From positions 124,001 through 188,000 of the forward strand of contig JAIUPK010000003.1 of the NCBI GenBank assembly GCA_020160915.1: a stretch of DNA of 64,000 nucleotides. The letters run 5' to 3'. The notes beneath the pieces were generated by a model. It had not been told where the DNA came from, did no database searches, and saw only the letters and a program-made list of their open reading frames with translations. The stretch comes from Actinomycetota bacterium. GTDB taxonomy: Bacteria > Actinomycetota > Actinomycetes > Actinomycetales > Microbacteriaceae. Positions 41,926 to 51,193 of this stretch are shown here, piece after piece. Made by a program: the position numbers and the translations under genes. Numbering within the stretch: the stretch's first letter is position 1; every line of letters begins with the position of its first letter.

Positions 41926-42290
41926 GAGGTCGCGGCATCCAGTTGGCGCTGCGTGGTCGCGAGGATGTGCACCAGTAGCGCCTTGGCGACGGTGAGCAGG
42001 TCGGCGACCTCGGGGTAGGCGAGGCGGTAGTAGACCTGACTGGCCCGCCGCTCTGCGGTCACGAGGTTGTGTTTGCGCAGCACAGCGAGATGCTGCGAGA
42101 GGTGGGATGCCTCGAGCCCGGTGTCCGCGAGCAGGTCGCCTACCGCGACACTCGGGCTGGCCGACAGCACCTCGAGCACGCGCACGCGAACCGGGTGTGA
42201 GAGCCCCTTGAAGAGGTTCGCCTTCACCTCGTAGAGCGGGTGGCCCGTGCTGAAGAACGACGACGGGTCGGTCGCAACGGGGTCGGTCAT
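41922..42290 (-). CDS. ArsR-family transcriptional regulator
   Basis: The 122-aa protein has an ArsR winged helix (FKGLSHPVRVRVLEVL, then GLEASHLSQHLAVLRKHNLV, SQVYYRL). There is no ELCVCD metal site and no cysteine, so the signal is probably not a soft metal. AAGGAG precedes ATG 42290 and TATGAT lies about 35 bases upstream as a possible -10 box. It is the first gene of a two-gene unit with the SulP transporter. Confidence 0.9.
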   Translation of the reverse strand: MTDPVATDPSSFFSTGHPLYEVKANLFKGLSHPVRVRVLEVLSASPSVAVGDLLADTGLEASHLSQHLAVLRKHNLVTAERRASQVYYRLAYPEVADLLTVAKALLVHILATTQRQLDAATS

Positions 42291-42378
42291 CGTGCTCCTT
42301 GATTCATGGCTTTACATTTCCATCATATCGCGGATGCCGCGGTGCTCGCTCGGAGCAGAATCCGGGCACCCCAGTCGC

Positions 42379-42384
42379 TACGCT
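42379..42384 (+). promoter_or_regulatory. -10 box, leaderless-type promoter of the channel locus
   Basis: TACGCT ends six bases before the ATG of a four-codon ORF at 42391; the -10 box and spacing match those of leuL. Confidence 0.55.
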
Positions 42385-42390
42385 GTCGTC

Positions 42391-42405
42391 ATGGTGCAGG
42401 CATGA
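42391..42405 (+). CDS. four-codon leaderless ORF overlapping the channel start
   Basis: ATG GTG CAG GCA TGA encodes MVQA and its stop overlaps the ATG of the potassium-channel gene (ATGA). A TACGCT box ends six bases before the first ATG. The channel gene has no ribosome-binding site, so ribosomes loading at the mRNA 5' end and restarting after this mini-ORF would explain its translation. Alternatively the mRNA starts here and the ORF is chance. Confidence 0.45.
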   Translation: MVQA

Positions 42406-43151
42406 CCGGACGCGAGCGCTGGGAGCGCGCGACCGAGTACCCCCTGCTCGCCCTCGGGCTCGCCTTCCTCGTCGCGTACGCGCTGCCGATCATCGACCCC
42501 GACTTTCCGGCGCCCTGGACGGCTGTCTTCTTCGCTGTGGAGATCGTCGCGTGGGTCGCGTTCGCCATCGACCTCGTGGTGCGCATCGCGATCTCGCACG
42601 ACCGGTGGCGGTTCATCCGCACGCATCCGCTCGACATCGCCGCCGTCATCCTGCCGATCTTGCGGCCGCTTCAGGCGCTGCGCGCGCTGTCGATCCTGTT
42701 CCTGTCGGCGCGCGGGCTGCACCGTATCCTGCGCAACCGCGTGCTCACGTATGTGGTCATCGCGGCGATGGGCATCTGGCTGATCGCCGGGCTCGCGGTG
42801 ACCCAGGCCGAGCGCGGTGTCGTGGGCGCGAACATCCACGACGTCTGGGAGGGCTGGTGGTGGGCCTTCGTCACCATGGCAACCGTCGGCTACGGCGACG
42901 TCTACCCGATCACGATCGAGGGGCGACTGGTCGCAGTGGGGCTCGTGGTCACGGGTATCGCGCTGGTCGGCACGGTGACCGCCTACATCGCGTCGTGGTT
43001 CGCGGCGCAGACTCGCGCCGCTGAGCTGGCGATCCAGGCCGAGATCGACGAGTCCGAGGACAAGATCGACGCGCTGGCGCGGCAGGTGGCCGCACTGCAG
43101 AAGCTCATTGCGGAGCGGCTGCCGGAGGGCGAGAAGAGCTCGAGCGACTGA
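42402..43151 (+). CDS. potassium channel protein
   Basis: The 249-aa protein has a voltage-sensor-like membrane part (S1-S4 type with LQALRALSILFLSARGLHRILR) and a pore region with the selectivity filter TVGYGD (161-166), followed by the inner helix and a C-terminal coiled coil (DEIDESEDKIDALARQ-like heptads to AALQKLIAERL) that may drive tetramer formation. It conducts K+ across the membrane. The start ATG 42402 overlaps a four-codon ORF; the longer frame has no homology. Confidence 0.88.
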   Translation: MTGRERWERATEYPLLALGLAFLVAYALPIIDPDFPAPWTAVFFAVEIVAWVAFAIDLVVRIAISHDRWRFIRTHPLDIAAVILPILRPLQALRALSILFLSARGLHRILRNRVLTYVVIAAMGIWLIAGLAVTQAERGVVGANIHDVWEGWWWAFVTMATVGYGDVYPITIEGRLVAVGLVVTGIALVGTVTAYIASWFAAQTRAAELAIQAEIDESEDKIDALARQVAALQKLIAERLPEGEKSSSD

Positions 43152-43166
43152 GCGGGTCAGGAACGA

Positions 43167-43799
43167 TCAGCCGGTGCCCGGAGGTCGATCCAGCCCGGTT
43201 GATTGAACGAGCGCAGCCAGTTCGGCCCGGGAGAGGGGGAACAGCGTAGTAACGCTGTCAACGATCACGATCTGGCACGAGCTTCCATCGTCGGCCATCA
43301 ACTCCAATCCGAAGAATTCTCTGGTGGCCTCGACGCGAGGAACCACTCGCAACGTTGGTGAACTGAATGCTGCAACTTTGGTCCAACGAGCCCACACGCC
43401 CAGCTCTCCGGGCGTCGCCTCGAGTGTCGCGGTCAGTCCGAGGCGCGGTGAGGTGTCACGGTCGGTAAAGCTCATCAGCCTGCTGCTCATGACGACCAGC
43501 GTTCTGAACTCCGCGTTGGGTCGACCTATGAACACGACCGCCTCCTTCTCCGCGTGTCTCCGGACGTGGCGGAATCGAAGGCGGGCCGGCACTATCAGCG
43601 CGACGAGAACAATCACGATCAGCGATGTCAGGATGGTGTCGGCGATGAGGCTGGATTCCGCGCGCTCGACCGCAGGGCCATCCAGAGCAAGTTCCGCCCG
43701 GTGCCTAGCGAGCAAGTCCCAGCCGAACTTGAGCACAACGAAGAGCGCGAACCCCACGATGACCGCAAGTCGGGCCTTCGGTCCTACGTCTAGTCGCAT
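43167..43799 (-). CDS. membrane protein of unknown function
   Basis: The 210-aa protein has two N-terminal hydrophobic helices (AVIVGFALFVVLKFGWDLL and TILTSLIVIVLVALIVP) and a soluble domain of mixed sequence beginning RHVRRHAEKEAVVFIGRP. The domain may be PH-like in fold by pattern, but this is a guess. Codon use and length give no sign of recent transfer. The gene lies alone between the potassium channel, which converges on it, and the mod operon. Confidence 0.65.
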   Translation of the reverse strand: MRLDVGPKARLAVIVGFALFVVLKFGWDLLARHRAELALDGPAVERAESSLIADTILTSLIVIVLVALIVPARLRFRHVRRHAEKEAVVFIGRPNAEFRTLVVMSSRLMSFTDRDTSPRLGLTATLEATPGELGVWARWTKVAAFSSPTLRVVPRVEATREFFGLELMADDGSSCQIVIVDSVTTLFPLSRAELAALVQSTGLDRPPGTG

Positions 43800-43850
43800 G
43801 GCACACGCGCTCTCTTGAGACTCCTTCGGATACTCAACCAGACCTGCGGC

Positions 43851-43883
43851 GGTTTCGATACGGCGCTACGCGCCTACTCAACC
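43851..43883. repeat. REP-like family A element at the end of modC
   Basis: A 33-base copy (GGTTTCGATACGGCG...CTACTCAACC) overlaps the modC stop codon, which it supplies. A partial copy (TACTCAACCA) lies about 20 bases before it. Confidence 0.85.
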
Positions 43884-44585
43884 GACTGGGGCGGGCCGGG
43901 TGAGGCGCTCCACGTACGGGGTCGCCGGCGCCGCCGTGAGCTCCGCGAGTGACCCGCGCTGGGTGGCGCGGCCACGCTCGAGCACGATCACGTCGAGGGC
44001 GAGAGCCGTGACATCCGCGAGGCTGTGAGTGACGACGATCGTGAGGCCCGCGTAGTCGGCGAGGTGCGTGGCGAGCTCGGCGCGCACGTCGGCGCGGATC
44101 TCCACGTCGAGGGCCGCGAGCGGCTCGTCGAGCAGCAGCACCTCCGGGTCGGTCGCGAGCGCGCGGGCTAGGGCGACGCGCTGCGCCTGCCCGCCGGAGA
44201 GCTGCGCCGGCCTGCGCTGAGCGAGAGCCGCGAGGTCGAGCCGGGCCAGCCAGTCGGATGCCGCCTGCCGGGCTGCAGACCGCGGCATCCCGGTCGCCCG
44301 CGGGCCGAAGGCCACGTTCTCGAGCACCGTCAGGTGCGGGAACAGCAGGTAGTCCTGGAACACGCACCCCACCCGGCGCTGCTCGACCGGCAGCTCGTCG
44401 AGCACGCGGTCGCCGACCCGCACGGTGCCCTCATTCGGCACGAGCCCGGCAATCGCGCCGAGGGCGGTGGACTTGCCCGCGCCGTTCGGCCCGACGAGAG
44501 CAAGGGTGCGGCCGGGGTCGACGGAGAGTTCGAGCTCAAGGCTGAGGTCCCCGCGCTTCACCCGCAGTTGCGCGGCGAGGCTCAC
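43878..44585 (-). CDS. modC: molybdate ABC transporter ATP-binding protein
   Basis: ModC powers molybdate uptake. The 235-aa ATPase has Walker A GPNGAGKST, Q-loop, signature LSGGQAQRVALARAL, Walker B VLLLDEPLAALD and switch His (VVTHSLADV). It lacks the C-terminal TOBE domain of many ModC proteins; a separate HTH-TOBE protein at the operon head may replace that sensing role. It overlaps modB by four bases. The final residues and stop come from a family A repeat. Confidence 0.9.
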   Translation of the reverse strand: MSLAAQLRVKRGDLSLELELSVDPGRTLALVGPNGAGKSTALGAIAGLVPNEGTVRVGDRVLDELPVEQRRVGCVFQDYLLFPHLTVLENVAFGPRATGMPRSAARQAASDWLARLDLAALAQRRPAQLSGGQAQRVALARALATDPEVLLLDEPLAALDVEIRADVRAELATHLADYAGLTIVVTHSLADVTALALDVIVLERGRATQRGSLAELTAAPATPYVERLTRPAPVG

Positions 44586-45370
44586 GACGTCAGCCCCGGC
44601 ACCCAGCGGTCACGCAGCGTGACGAGTACGGCCACGCTCACCACCATCAGGGTCAGCGAGAGGGCGATGGCGGCATCCGGGTCACGCTGCAGTTCGAGGT
44701 AGGTCGCGATCGGCAGGGTCTGCGTCACGCCCGGGAAGCTGCCCGCGAACGTGATCGTCGCCCCGAACTCGCCGAGCGCGCGGGTGAAGCACAGCAGCGC
44801 GCCCGCGCTCACACCGGGCGCGACGAGCGGCAGGGTGACGCGGCGCAGGATCGTCCAGCGCGTCGCGCCGAGGGTCGCGGCCGCCGTCTCGAACCGCCGA
44901 TCGGATGCCCGCACCGCACTCTCCACGGCGAGCACGAGGAACGGCATCGCCACGAACACCTGCGCGATCACCACGGCCGTCGTCGAGAAGGGGATCTGGA
45001 ACGGCAGGAACTGCCCGATCAACCCGCGCCGCCCCAGGAGCAACAGCAGCGCGACGCCGCCGACCACCGGCGGCAGCACGAGCGGCACGGTCACGAGCGC
45101 ACGCAGCAGCCGTCGCGGCACAGCGGGCCAGTCGGCCGAGCGCGCCAAGACGAGCGCCAGCGGGATGCCCAGCGCGAGGCTCACGACGGTGGCGATCGAC
45201 GCCGTGCCGAGCGACAGGCCCAGCGCCTGTAGCACCTCGCTGCGGCTCAGCAGCTCGGGCAGCTGCGCCCACGGCGCGCGCACGATGAGCGCCACGAGCG
45301 GCAGCCCCAGCAGCGCGATGGCCAGCCCTGCGGGGATCCACAGGGCGGGAGTGAGGAAGCTACGGCGCAC
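44582..45370 (-). CDS. modB: molybdate ABC transporter permease
   Basis: ModB is the membrane channel of the molybdate importer. The 262-aa protein has about six helices and the EAA-type loop (ETAAATLGATRWTILRRVTLPLVAPGV) that docks on ModC. The frame is open further upstream, but I start at GTG 45370, which overlaps the modA stop by 11 bases and gives a sensible first helix. Part of the mopI-type/modA/modB/modC operon on the minus strand. Confidence 0.9.
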   Translation of the reverse strand: MRRSFLTPALWIPAGLAIALLGLPLVALIVRAPWAQLPELLSRSEVLQALGLSLGTASIATVVSLALGIPLALVLARSADWPAVPRRLLRALVTVPLVLPPVVGGVALLLLLGRRGLIGQFLPFQIPFSTTAVVIAQVFVAMPFLVLAVESAVRASDRRFETAAATLGATRWTILRRVTLPLVAPGVSAGALLCFTRALGEFGATITFAGSFPGVTQTLPIATYLELQRDPDAAIALSLTLMVVSVAVLVTLRDRWVPGLTS

Positions 45371-46127
45371 CGAAGCCAGCCTTCTGCAGGATCCGCTGGC
45401 CGGCATCCGAGAGCACGAAGGCTGCGAACGCGGCGGCGGAATCGGGGTTCGCCGACGCGGTCAGCGCCGCGATCGGATACCTCGCGATCGCGCCCGACGC
45501 CTCCGGGAACTCGATGCCCTTCACCTTCGCACCCGCGGCCAGCACGTCGGTTCGGTAGACGAGCCCGGCATCCACCTCGCCCAGCTCGATCTTGGTGAGC
45601 ACGGCCCTGACGTCCTGCTCGTAGGTGTCGACGGATGCGACGATTCCCGCAGCATCGAGCGCCTTGGCCGCAGCGGCTCCGCACGGCACCTCCGCGGCAC
45701 ACAGCGCGATCGCCAGGTCGGGGTTCGCGAAGTCGGCGAGGCCGGTCACGCCGCCGGGGTTGTCGGTCGGCACCGCGATCTCGAGAGTGTTGGTGGCGAA
45801 GTCGGCGGGGTCGGTGGCGAGGCCGGCATCCGTCACCGTCGTCATCGTGGCGGGGCTCGCGGCGGCGAACACGTCGGCTGGCGCACCCTCGACGATCTGG
45901 GTGGCGAGGCCCGAGCTGCCGCCGAAGTTGAAGGTCACCTGGACGTTCGGGTGCTCGGCCGTGAACGCATCGGCGATCGCCTGGAACGATTCGGTGAGAG
46001 ATGCCGCGGCGAAAACTGTCACGGTGCCGGCGACCGTGCCCTCGTTCGTAGGTGCCGGCTCGGGTACGGCGGCGCAGCCAGTGAGTGCGACGGCAGCCAG
46101 GGCGGCAAGAACAAGTGGCCGCCTCAC
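45360..46127 (-). CDS. modA: molybdate-binding lipoprotein
   Basis: ModA captures molybdate (and tungstate) outside the membrane. The 255-aa product has a signal peptide with lipobox LTGC and the type II binding-protein body: VFAAASLTESFQAIADAF at the start and NFGGSSGLATQIVEGAPADVFAAA with the Ser/Gly oxyanion site. The GTG start overlaps the stop of the HTH-TOBE gene (GTGA). The order modA, modB, modC is standard. Confidence 0.92.
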   Translation of the reverse strand: MRRPLVLAALAAVALTGCAAVPEPAPTNEGTVAGTVTVFAAASLTESFQAIADAFTAEHPNVQVTFNFGGSSGLATQIVEGAPADVFAAASPATMTTVTDAGLATDPADFATNTLEIAVPTDNPGGVTGLADFANPDLAIALCAAEVPCGAAAAKALDAAGIVASVDTYEQDVRAVLTKIELGEVDAGLVYRTDVLAAGAKVKGIEFPEASGAIARYPIAALTASANPDSAAAFAAFVLSDAGQRILQKAGFGAP

Positions 46128-46516
46128 GGCACTTCCACCACGACGTTCGTGGCCTTGATGCTCGCGACCGCGAGACTCCCCGGTTCGAGGCCGAGCTCCG
46201 TCGCCGCCTCCGAGCTCATGAGCGACACGATGCGGAACGGCCCAGCCTGAAGCTCCACCTGCGCCATGACCGTGTCCTTGGTCACCTTCGTGACGATGCC
46301 GGTGACTCGATTGCGCGCGCTCGCGCGGCTGTGCGGGAACGCGTCATCGAGCGCGGACTCGGCAGCGAGTTCCTGCGCGAGGGCGGCGAGCTGGGCGCCC
46401 GCGACCGTCGCCGGGCTCCCCGACAGGGTCAACCGACCCGCGTCCGCCCAGCGACGGAGCGTGTCGTCGCTCACGCCGAGCAGCGCGGCGGCCTGTTTCA
46501 CGGTGAAGTCGGTCAT
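46124..46516 (-). CDS. HTH and TOBE (molybdate-sensing) regulator at the head of the mod operon
   Basis: The 130-aa protein joins an excisionase/MerR-like helix-turn-helix (FTVKQAAALLGVSDDTLRRWADAG) to a single Mop/TOBE domain (SARNRVTGIVTKVTKDTVMAQVEL...GSLAVASIKATNVVVEV), which in molbindins binds molybdate. This fits a compact molybdate sensor for the mod operon. I start at ATG 46516, with AGGA six bases upstream. The promoter region contains CCTA...TAGG arms (46538-46560) that could be its operator. Relation to ModE is functional, not by close homology. Confidence 0.82.
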   Translation of the reverse strand: MTDFTVKQAAALLGVSDDTLRRWADAGRLTLSGSPATVAGAQLAALAQELAAESALDDAFPHSRASARNRVTGIVTKVTKDTVMAQVELQAGPFRIVSLMSSEAATELGLEPGSLAVASIKATNVVVEVP

Positions 46517-46598
46517 CGGCATCCTCATCTGCGGTTACCTACGGCAATTCTAGGCGCACTTGCGACTTCAGTTGGTCGGCAAACTGCGCCCCGTGTCC

Positions 46599-46687
46599 AT
46601 AACTCCTGCAATTTTGGGGCGAGGCAACCACTCCTTGGCGGAACTGGGGCTCCGCCGCAGCGACCCGGCCAGGATTGCAGGAGTTAT
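46599..46687. repeat. perfect 14-bp inverted repeat separated by 61 bases
   Basis: ATAACTCCTGCAAT (46599-46612) and its exact complement (46674-46687) flank 61 bases in the 258-base gap between the mod operon and moeB. TGG repeats two bases inside each arm extend the match. The size and design resemble a tiny MITE or a paired regulator site; no transposase is near. Confidence 0.75.
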
Positions 46688-46775
46688 CGACAACGGCGGC
46701 AGCTGACTGCGGCCGCGGAGTGCGGCAGCGGACGGCGGCCGCGGGGAGAATGCACGGCGGTGCGAAGATGGAACC

Positions 46776-47840
46776 ATGGATGCCCGCTACTCGCGCCAGG
46801 AGGCCCTGCCGGGCTTCGGCGCCGACGGCCAGCGGCGGCTCGCCGCCGCCCGCGTGCTGGTGATCGGGGCGGGCGGGCTCGGGTCGAGCGTCATCCCGGC
46901 CCTCGCGGGTGCCGGCGTGGGCACGCTGGCCATCGTCGACGACGACCGCGTCGAGCTCAGCAACCTGCACCGCCAGACGGTGCACGCGATGGCGGATGTC
47001 GGCCACAGCAAGGCGCAATCCGCGGCTCAGAAGGTGGCGGCCCTCAATCCCGAGGTGCGGGTGCGCGCGATCGACGAACGCCTCAGCAGCGCGAACGCTC
47101 TCGAGCTATTCGCCGGGTTCGATCTCGTGGTCGACGGCAGCGACAACTTCCCGACCCGCTACCTCGCCGATGACGCGGCACGGCTCACCGGCATCCCGGT
47201 CGTCTGGGGTGCCGTCTCGCAGTACGGCGGGCAGGCCGGACTCAGCTGGGCGGCGAAAGGCCCGACCTACCGCGACCTGTTCCCGGTGCCGCCTGCGCCT
47301 GGCACCGTGCCCAGCTGCGAGGTCGGCGGGGTACTGCCGACCACCGTCGCGGTCATCGGGGCGATCATGGCGACCGAGGCGATCAAGGTGCTCACCGGCA
47401 TCGGCTCCCCCGCGATCGGCCGGGCTACGACCTACGACGCGCTGAGCGGGGGGTTCCGCACCCTCGACTACGCGGTCGACCCGAGCGCCGAGCCCGTGAC
47501 CGGACTCATCGACTACGCCGCGTTCTGCGGCCTGGGCGACTCGATCAGCCCCGCCCAGCTCGCCGCCCGCTCCGATGACTTCACCCTGCTCGACGTGCGC
47601 GAGCCGTGGGAGGTCGAGGTCGTCGCGCTGCCCGGCGCGCTGTCCGTGCCACTCGGTGAGCTCGAGTTGCGGCTCGGCGAGCTCGACCCCGCCAAGCCGG
47701 TCGTGACCTACTGCCATCACGGCATCCGCTCGGCGAGCGCCCGCCTGCTGCTCGCCGACCACGGGTTCACGGCCAGCCACCTCAAGGGCGGCATCGACGC
47801 CTGGGCCCGCGAACTCGACCCGGCGATGGGGAGGTACTGA
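46776..47840 (+). CDS. moeB: MoeB/ThiF-type adenylyltransferase with rhodanese domain
   Basis: MoeB activates the C-terminal Gly-Gly of MoaD by adenylation so that sulfur can be added. The 354-aa protein has the ATP-binding loop (VLVIGAGGLGSSV), DDRVELSNLHRQ and the VPSCEVGG region, followed by a C-terminal rhodanese domain with active-site Cys in VTYCHHGIRSA. The zinc-binding CxxC pairs of E. coli MoeB are not visible. The fused rhodanese fits sulfur transfer, as in eukaryotic MOCS3. It overlaps moeA by one base (TGATG). Confidence 0.9.
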   Translation: MDARYSRQEALPGFGADGQRRLAAARVLVIGAGGLGSSVIPALAGAGVGTLAIVDDDRVELSNLHRQTVHAMADVGHSKAQSAAQKVAALNPEVRVRAIDERLSSANALELFAGFDLVVDGSDNFPTRYLADDAARLTGIPVVWGAVSQYGGQAGLSWAAKGPTYRDLFPVPPAPGTVPSCEVGGVLPTTVAVIGAIMATEAIKVLTGIGSPAIGRATTYDALSGGFRTLDYAVDPSAEPVTGLIDYAAFCGLGDSISPAQLAARSDDFTLLDVREPWEVEVVALPGALSVPLGELELRLGELDPAKPVVTYCHHGIRSASARLLLADHGFTASHLKGGIDAWARELDPAMGRY

Positions 47841-49026
47841 TGTCGGGCCACGGCCACAGCTGGAGCATCGAGGAGCACGCCGCCCACGTCGCCGAACTGC
47901 TTGCACCCGCTCTGGCACCCCGGCCCGGGACGATCCCCGTCGACGAGGCCCTCGGCCGCGTCACGAGCGCGGCAGTGCTCTCGCCGGTCGACCTGCCGCT
48001 GTTCCGCAACTCCCAGATGGACGGCTTCGCCGTGCGATCCGCGGATGTCGCCCCCACGCCGACAACACTGCCGATCGTCGGCGAGGTGGCGGCCCGGCCC
48101 TCGTCGCCGCCCGACCTCGCCCCCGGCACGGCGGTGCGCATCATGACGGGTGCCGTCGTGCCGAACGGCGCCGACGCGGTCATCCCGGTGGAGGACACCA
48201 CGAGCGACGGTGACACTGTCACGATCTCCCGCGGTCGCTCCGCTGGCGAGTTCGTGCGTGAGCGCGGCAACGACCTGCGCGCCGGCGACGAGTTGCTGCC
48301 CGCCGGCCTGCGCCTCGGCTCCCGCCACCTGGCGGTGCTCGCCGCGGCCGGCATCACCGAGGTCGCCGTCGTCGCTCGCCCCCGGGTGTCGATCATCACC
48401 ACCGGCAGCGAGCTCGTGCCGCCGGGCGCGACGCCGGTGCTCGGGCAGGTGTTCGACTCAAACGGCACCGCACTCGCGGCGGCGGTCATAGCGGCAGGCG
48501 CCGTCGTCGCGGCGCGCGCGCACGTCACCGACGACCCCGCCGAGCTGATCGCCGCCCTCGCCGTTCCGGCCGACCTGGTGCTCACCTCCGGCGGTATCTC
48601 CATGGGCGACTACGAGGTGGTGCGCGAACTGCTCGAACCGCGCGGCGCCCGAGTCGGGCACGTCGCCATGCAGCCGGGCGGGCCGCAGGCGACAGCGGTC
48701 TGGGATGGCGTGCCCGTGATCTGCTTCCCCGGCAACCCGGTGAGCACGCAGTTGTCGTTCGAGGTGTTCGTTGCGCCGCTGCTGCGCACCGTCGCGGGAC
48801 TGCCGCAGGCGGTGCGCGAGCGGCGACAGCTGAGCGACGCTGTGGTCAGTGTCGCTGGGCGGCGGCAGTTCCTGCGCGGGCGAGCGGCCGAGGGCGGTCG
48901 GGTGGTGATCGCCTCGGGGCCGGGGTCGCACCTGGTGGCGGGGTTGGCGGCATCCGATCTTCTTGTCATCATTCCGGAAGAAGTGACGGCCCTGAACGCG
49001 GGCGACGACGTGGAAACATGGGCACT

Positions 49027-49030
<4 letters not shown>
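47840..49030 (+). CDS. moeA: molybdopterin molybdenumtransferase
   Basis: MoeA inserts molybdate into adenylated molybdopterin. The 396-aa product has the conserved start region QMDGFAVRSADV, the MTGAVVPNGADAVIPVEDT domain and the MogA-like domain with TTGSELVPPG, SGGISMGDYEVV and GNPVS. The ATG overlaps the moeB stop by one base. It overlaps the start of the moaC-mogA fusion at the 3' end (ATGA). Confidence 0.95.
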
Positions 49031-49984
<954 letters not shown>

Positions 49985-49992
<8 letters not shown>

Positions 49993-50452
49993 GCCGGCCG
50001 AGCCCGATCTCGATCCCGCTCGATCACGGGTGATCGAGCCCACCGAGATCCTCGCGGCGATCTCCGAAACCCCGCTGGATGCCGCGGCCCTCGAGCACTT
50101 CGTCCTGACCCCCGCCAACGGCGCTCTCGTCACCTTCCGCGGAGTTGTGCGCGACCACGACCACGGACTCGCGGTGTCGGCGCTCGACTACCAGGCCCAC
50201 CCCGACGCCGAGCGCTTCCTCGCCGACTGCTGTCGCCAGGTGTGCGAGGCGACCGGTTTGCGCGTGGCGGCGGCGCATCGCGTCGGTGCTCTGGTGGTCG
50301 GGGATGTTGCGCTCGTGGCATCCGTCGCCGCGCCGCACCGCGCAGAGGCGTTCGCGGCGTGCGAGCAGCTGGTGGATCTCATCAAGGTGACGGTGCCCAT
50401 CTGGAAGCGCCAGCACCTCGCCGACGGGGCAACGGAGTGGGTCGGGCTCTGA
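49985..50452 (+). CDS. moaE: molybdopterin synthase catalytic subunit
   Basis: MoaE takes sulfur from thiocarboxylated MoaD to form molybdopterin. The 155-aa product has the family FRGVVRDHDHG, LDYQAHPDAE, RVGALVVGDVAL and a WKRQ motif (IWKRQHLADG) with the active-site lysine. The N-terminus before the family start is about 25 residues longer than usual and includes sequence from a perfect palindrome (50018-50039). The start overlaps the fusion gene by eight bases. Confidence 0.92.
50018..50039. repeat. perfect palindrome within the moaE 5' end
   Basis: GCTCGATCAC and GTGATCGAGC face each other around GG, in the region that encodes the extended N-terminus of MoaE. The arms share GGTGATCGAG with family B repeats. 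Confidence 0.6.
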
Positions 50453-50485
50453 GCGAGCGTGGTCAGCGCGACGCCGCGGCCCGGG

Positions 50486-50491
50486 TAGCGT
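50486..50491 (+). promoter_or_regulatory. -10 box, leaderless-type promoter of the DDN-like gene
   Basis: TAGCGT ends six bases before GTG 50498. Confidence 0.5.
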
Positions 50492-50497
50492 TGTGAG

Positions 50498-50944
50498 GTG
50501 CCCAGAAAATCAGCGCCCTCACAGGGCACGATGAACTCGATGAACCGGATGCACCGCGCGCTGATCACGCTCTCGGGCGGTCGGCTAGGGTGGCGCATGG
50601 CCGGGATGCCCATGCTCGAGCTCACGACGACGGGTCGCAAGTCGGGCGAGCTGCGGTCGACGATGCTGAGTTCCCCGTTGCAGCCCCACGGCAGTTACGT
50701 AGTCGTTGCCTCCCGCGGCGGGGATGACCACCACCCCGCCTGGTACCTCAACCTCGTCGAGAACCCCGAGGTGCAGGTCGTGTTCCAGGGCGGCGCGCGC
50801 GAGGTGCGGCACGCCCGTGTCGCGACCGAGGTCGAGCGCGCGCGGCTGTGGCCGATCATCACCGACGACCACAAGAACTACGCCGACTACCAGGAGAAGA
50901 CCGACCGGGAGATCCCCCTCGTCTTCCTCGACCCGATCCGCTAG
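50498..50944 (+). CDS. F420/deazaflavin-dependent nitroreductase-like (DDN) protein
   Basis: The 148-aa protein shows the DDN family pattern: MLELTTTGRKSGELRST, then VVVASRGGDDHHPAWYLNLVENPEV and the C-terminal FLDPI. Members bind F420 or a flavin and reduce small molecules, often quinones. GTG 50498 is used because a -10 box lies six bases before it. It converges on moaD with a three-base gap and is probably not part of the cofactor pathway. Confidence 0.85.
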   Translation: MPRKSAPSQGTMNSMNRMHRALITLSGGRLGWRMAGMPMLELTTTGRKSGELRSTMLSSPLQPHGSYVVVASRGGDDHHPAWYLNLVENPEVQVVFQGGAREVRHARVATEVERARLWPIITDDHKNYADYQEKTDREIPLVFLDPIR

Positions 50945-50947
50945 CGC

Positions 50948-51193
50948 CTAGCCGCCCGCAAAAGGCGGCAGCACGTCGACCCGGGCTCCGAGCGCCCGCG
51001 AATCGTTCCGGCTGACGACGCCGTCGACGAGGAACGACCCGGATGCCAGCACGCGCGCCATAGCGTCGCCGTACCGTTCGACGAGCACCGACTTCAACTC
51101 CCGCACCGTGGACACCGCGGGCAGAAGCTCCTCCTCGCACCCCGCGGCGTCTGCGGCCGCCGCGAAGTACCGCACGAGCACACCCTCAGCCAC
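50948..51193 (-). CDS. moaD: molybdopterin synthase sulfur carrier subunit
   Basis: MoaD is a ubiquitin-like 81-aa protein ending in the required Gly-Gly (PPFAGG), which MoeB adenylates and which then carries the sulfur to MoaE. The fold regions [27 protein letters not shown] and [12 protein letters not shown] are normal. I start at GTG 51193, which overlaps the moaA stop by eight bases; a GTG four codons later is an alternative. It is translated with moaA. Confidence 0.92.
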   Translation of the reverse strand: MAEGVLVRYFAAAADAAGCEEELLPAVSTVRELKSVLVERYGDAMARVLASGSFLVDGVVSRNDSRALGARVDVLPPFAGG

